From Harmothoe impar (taxonomy: Eukaryota > Annelida > Polychaeta > Phyllodocida > Polynoidae), in NCBI GenBank assembly GCA_947462335.1, contig OX381705.1, positions 930,001 through 994,000 of the forward strand: 64,000 nt of DNA. Reading direction: 5' to 3'. A program made the translations under genes and the position numbers. The notes under the pieces are model-generated. The model saw nothing but the letters and a program-made list of their open reading frames with translations, was not told the DNA's origin and did no database searches. Of this stretch, positions 60,040-64,000 are shown one piece after another. Numbering within the stretch: the first letter of the stretch is position 1; every line of letters starts with the position of its first letter.

Positions 60040-62390
60040 TGGGTATATCCAATTTTTCTTGTCCCACACATGGGATATACTAACTTTAATGAGAGCACAG
60101 CTGATAACAACTGTCGCCCTACCGCCCTACTTATCAGAGGTTGGGATATTTGACAGCCCTATGTTTTTATTGGAAAAAAAACAACGAACATGGACTACTC
60201 CACTCCAACCACGTTGATCAGACGTAAATCTATGTTGAACTTTGGTCTGAACTACGTAATTTTAGTAGGTTTATCAATGTCAAAATGTGGCGGGAAACGG
60301 ATAGTTCCGGGCGCCACCGCTGCCGCAGATCGCCGCAGACAAGCAGACTGCGTCTATTACGCCCGTGACCTCTTTCCAGGCTATACTGAATAAATCTTCC
60401 CCATCTTTGGTCACAATTTACCTTAATATTATATCCAACCTTGGGTCTATGATTTAACACCAATCACAACTCCATAATTATGTATTTAACTAAAGAGTCT
60501 GGTTGTTTGGTACAACATTCCAAGGTTGCCAATCAGCTGACTTCAACCAAGCCATTTGATTGGCTCCTGGTTGAAGGAAGCCAGTTTGCCCTGAAGTTTT
60601 CACCTGTTAAGATGTCCTATCTGTTCTGTAGAGCCAGCTCCAGCTTTTATCCATCTTGGTGAGTTTAGGTAAACCTTTATTATACACTTTATATACATAT
60701 TGCTGACCTGTGACTAGTGCTTGATTTATTGTACCGTTTCTGATAATATATGTCCTTTTTGTCAACCAAATCAACATGAAAATGTCTGGTCTTTATTCCA
60801 CATGAGTTGCCTTTCATTCCAACATGGCCATTTTGGATCCCTCACTTTCCACCCTTCTCCCAGCTTAAATATGTAGTAATTATATGTCATTTGAATATCA
60901 AACTAATCTCTATTAAGTCCTTGGCCGTTCTCCCGTTAAAAAAACGTTAAGGTTTATTTACCAATCTCAAACCTGCAGGTCTGATTTACGTAGCTCCTGA
61001 AGACTTAAATCTATGTTTAACACATTACATATAATTCTACATAGTGGGACTCAGACAATGACTTGTAATATATTGCAGACAAATTTACATTTACAAACAA
61101 TATTCATACAAAGTAACTACTATAATTTTCAATCTCATCTTATTCTACATAGTATATTCTTGTAGTTTAATTCAACAGCCTGACAGTATAGATCTGTTGA
61201 ATAGTTTTGGTTGCAGAGAGGCTTTGTATTTTTTCCATTACCACCAATGTGGTGTCCTCAAAGTAAAGTGCCTCAAAGCACCTATTCATGCACAATACTT
61301 TAATCACCTGTCCTTTAGATATAGATATTCTATTGAATATGGTTTATTTGCATGATATTGAATCCATAATTAATGAGAATTTACTGCTTGAATGTGGTAG
61401 ATTTGTTAAAGAGCTGTAATATTCTCTCCATAATTGATAGTGCTGCCACCTAGTGTGACACGGAAAAGTCATCTACCCAATTGAAGTTGGAAAGTTACAT
61501 CTTTTAACGTAGATCTACATAGAATTTTTACGTCTGAATGAGGTAGATCAACGTAAATCAGACGGCTACATCTGTTGAACGTAAATAAACCTTAACGTTT
61601 TGACGTCAACAAACCTTCCAAAATTATCAATCTCAAACCTTTTGGTTGGACATCTACCTAGAGAAACCTCTGAGTTACGTTGGAACTACGTAGGGTGTTT
61701 ACTGGGTGGCCACTGAGTGGACTACTGCAAGGATAGGAATTCTACAACTTAGTAGAAATTCCACGTTTTGAGGAAAAACCAACCTCCTCAACTTAAGGTT
61801 GTAATTTTGCTTACTTATCAGGAGCACCTCTGACTCTCCCCCTTCTGAGGACCTAAAGGAACTCGACTGCCATTGTTCTTGACGGTCATGCCGCAGTGGC
61901 TATACAACCCTTGGGACAGTAGCCCCCCCCCTCCCCGGAGTAGGGCCTACTCATTTGAAAATACCATACTTTAACGCAGCCAAAAGTAATTACACAGCTA
62001 AAAATAATTATCTCCTTTTAAGAAAGGAAGATTATTAAACTTATCTGGATGACAAACGACTATTTTTTAGGAATGAATATTTTCTTAAAACAAGTGGTTT
62101 GTCCTCCAGACGAGTTAAATAATCTTATTTTCCTGAAATGAGAATGTATTGGACCCTTTGTTGGATTACTAAATGGATGCAGCCCTGGCAAACAATATAT
62201 TCAAGCGCTGTGTAATCCTAAAAGGTATAATTAAAAAGACAGAGCGCCCACGTATTGTACTACAAGACTGCACTGTGAGCCCCCTGGTGCCAATTATATA
62301 CCTCATGTTTTAGACTCAAGACCCCCCCCCCCCCCCCCATTAGTCGCTAATCGAAAATAAAGGTATTTCTGGTGTTCTCTCTCCGAGAAT
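60040..62390. other. AT-rich stretch without a recognisable gene
   Basis: No domain, splice pair or tandem array stands out. GTAAATAAACCTTAACGTTT at 61580 and AAAACGTTAAGGTTTATTTAC at 60945 are inverted copies about 640 bp apart and might be the ends of an undescribed element. Confidence 0.45.
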
Positions 62391-62399
62391 ATTAGCCAT

Positions 62400-63001
62400 T
62401 CAACCCTTTAAGGACTGCATAATGCATTAATGCATTATAAATGCCCATGGTAGGCATAATGCATGAATGCAGCCCTGGTGAGTAACCCGCCAGGGCTGCA
62501 TTCAAGCATCATTCCAACCCTATGGGGTTCAGATTCTCCTGAATGGTCACCAATGCAGAGTCATTAATCCTCTATAAGGACCTTTGCCGCCATGATGCAT
62601 TAACGCAGCCTGGCCGAATAAGTACTGCATCGGGGCATGCTGACCTTTCAGGATATCAACCCTATAGGGTCGGCATGGTGCGTGAATGCAGCATCGGCGA
62701 GAGACTTGCCAGTGCTGCATTCATGCATCATGACTACCAGGGCATGATGCATGAATGCAGCCCTGGTGAGAGACTTGGCAGCGCTGCATTCATGCATCAT
62801 GACTACCAGGGCATGATGCATGAATGCAGCCCTGGTGAGAGACTTGGCAGCGCTGCATTCATGCATCATGACTACCAGGGCATGATGCATGAATGCAGCC
62901 CTGGTGAGAGACTTGGCAGCGCTGCATTCATGCATCATGACTACCAGGGTATGATGCATGAATGCAGCCCTGGTGAGAGACTTGGCAGTGCTGCATTCAT
63001 G
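62400..63001. repeat. GCATGATGCAT-family copy with a 69-bp cruciform array
   Basis: After a standard family copy (62400-62690) come about five units of 69 bp. Each is an inverted repeat: GCATGATGCATGAATGCAGC, spacer CCTGGTGAGAGACTTGGCAG, then GCTGCATTCATGCATCATG. The 69-bp length is 23 codons, which keeps both strands open without implying a gene. Confidence 0.85.
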
Positions 63002-63386
63002 CGATAGGGAAGAAATGTGAGAACTAAAAGCCAGCATCATCTATTAACTGAATAACAAATGGTGGGTTAATTATATAAAGAATAGCAAAGACCAGCATTG
63101 TGTTGAATCAATTTCGGAGACAATTTAATCCAGGTGATTTTATCTGCAAGTACGGGCGGAACCTTGGCATATTTTTCTAAGTAACATCTGGTGGGACCAA
63201 CTTTAACAAAGTGTTGATTTGCCAATATGTCCTAAACAATAATAATAGGAGTTTCCCTCTACGTATATAAATGGAGAGATCGGATCCTTATATTCCCCAT
63301 TTCGGATCCTTATATTGCCCCTTTTCTTTATCCTTTACTCAGAAAAAGAGGATGCTAATGGATTCATTTTAACCCTTTATAGCCGA

Positions 63387-63605
63387 GTGTAGGGGCTTAG
63401 TAGTCCCCGCACCTGAGAGGTAGGCCCGCAGGGTTGGCCCACTCAGGTAGTCACTGCGCCCCTGCCATACCGATCCAGTAACGTTGACACAGTCTATCTG
63501 ATAGGACAAGGGGATGTAGCTCAGTGGTAGAGCAGTCGCTTGGGAAGCGGAAGGCCCAGGGTTTGGGTTCGAGTTCGAGTCTCCGAAAAAGTCATTTTCA
63601 GAGAA
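63387..63605 (+). mobile_element. Composite tRNA-containing SINE, copy 1
   Basis: The order is GTAGGGGCTTAGTAGTCCCC, GCACCTGAGAGGTAGGCCCG, GATCCAGTAACGTTGACACA, then a tRNA-like part from 63510: GGGGATGTAGCTCAGTGGTA (A box), CGCTTGGGAAGCG (anticodon arm, GGG) and GGTTCGAGTTCGAGTC (B box). It ends GTCATTTTCAGAG. The acceptor stem does not close, so it is not a functional tRNA gene. The copy at 37907-38104 has the same order. Confidence 0.65.
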
Positions 63606-63773
63606 ACCGTGTCCTTCACACTAGCATAAACTATGTAGCTGACGCCATGGCTGGCCAAACACCAGCTAAAGTAAACATAACACTAGTGGATCTAGCCAAG
63701 GGTCGGCACAGGGAAAGCCCCTGAAAAAAATGTCTATATTTTGATATTTCGGCCAGCCTTACCGATGTGTGTA

Positions 63774-63999
63774 TACCTTAAAACCTTGCGTAGAAGCTGC
63801 GGCTTGTACGTGAATCAGACTCAGCTTTCTTTTGATACCAAACATGCCTGTATAGGGTGCGGCTTATACAAGAGTTTTTATATATATAGTACAGTACCAA
63901 ATAAGGAATTCTCAGAGCCCCTCTGCGGCTTATATGATTTGTCTAAGTTAGGGGTGCGGCTAATACGCAAGTTAGGCTTTTACGTGAGGTTTTACGGTA
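63774..63999. mobile_element. MITE of the TACCGTAAAACC family at the window edge
   Basis: TACCTTAAAACCTTGCGTAG and the inverse ACGTGAGGTTTTACGGTA are the ends, with GTGCGGCTTATACAAGAG and CTGCGGCTTATATG inside. The right end coincides with the end of the window. Confidence 0.6.
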
Positions 64000-64000
64000 G

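Noticed and set aside
60190..60662. Small frames of 60-77 aa considered as exons
   Set aside because: No domain similarity recognised and no coherent splice partners.
62543..63040. Open frames of 154 aa (plus) and 130 aa (minus) with 23-residue repeats
   Set aside because: The 69-bp unit length is divisible by three, so frames stay open by arithmetic; the unit is a dispersed non-coding palindrome.
63510..63586. Functional tRNA-Pro (GGG) gene
   Set aside because: No closing acceptor stem, extra bases in the T arm, and the same segment is embedded in a longer repeated element at 37907-38104.

Overview
The window looks like nuclear DNA of a marine invertebrate, most likely an invertebrate deuterostome such as a lancelet. 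The species is an inference from gene architecture and repeat style, not something the sequence proves. Gene density is low. One host gene spans about 31 kb and the rest is repeats and transposons. No bacterial operon, CRISPR array or complete rRNA/tRNA gene is present.

Host gene: minus strand, about 36704 down to 5645. I rebuilt 15 coding exons whose splice sites and phases chain without a break into a predicted protein of 1752 aa. Order: signal peptide, Ig-like domain, five fibronectin-III-type modules (the first two form a cytokine-receptor homology region with the Cys...Cys-Thr-Trp signature), one transmembrane helix, a Box1 JAK-binding motif (IPQP) and a giant cytoplasmic exon. This is the layout of the gp130/LIFR class of cytokine receptors. 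The tail has two adjacent YxxQ sites, 31 tandem copies of a 15-residue unit carrying an ITIM-like SSYKPI core, and a second series of GYNxV tyrosine repeats. Several introns hold minisatellites that begin at an exon 3' end and copy the splice donor (13.5-15.5 kb and 22.2-23.3 kb; a smaller array at 33.1 kb).

Mobile element of special interest: 42366-51876 is a compact 9511-bp Polinton/Maverick-type element. It has AG termini, 342-bp nearly identical terminal inverted repeats and a perfect 6-bp target duplication (TATATG). It carries only three genes: an intact protein-primed family B DNA polymerase with extra domains, a low-complexity protein with a PC4-like C-terminus, and a divergent gene for a protein with two tandem death domains. 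Integrase, packaging ATPase, protease and capsid genes are all absent. The TIRs are packed with CCAAT, E-box, ETS and CRE motifs.

Other repeats: a 935-bp iteron-rich DNA element (38503-39437) sits inside a LINE ORF1 with a 4-bp duplication. A 146-bp satellite carries RFX X-box palindromes (33.8-34.8 kb). There are two copies of a tRNA-headed composite SINE, many foldback MITE families, a widespread GCATGATGCATGAATGCAG repeat family with a cruciform array at 62.7-63.0 kb, and a 1.1-kb AAGTAC-type microsatellite (58.7-59.8 kb). From 51.9 to 64 kb I see no convincing host gene.
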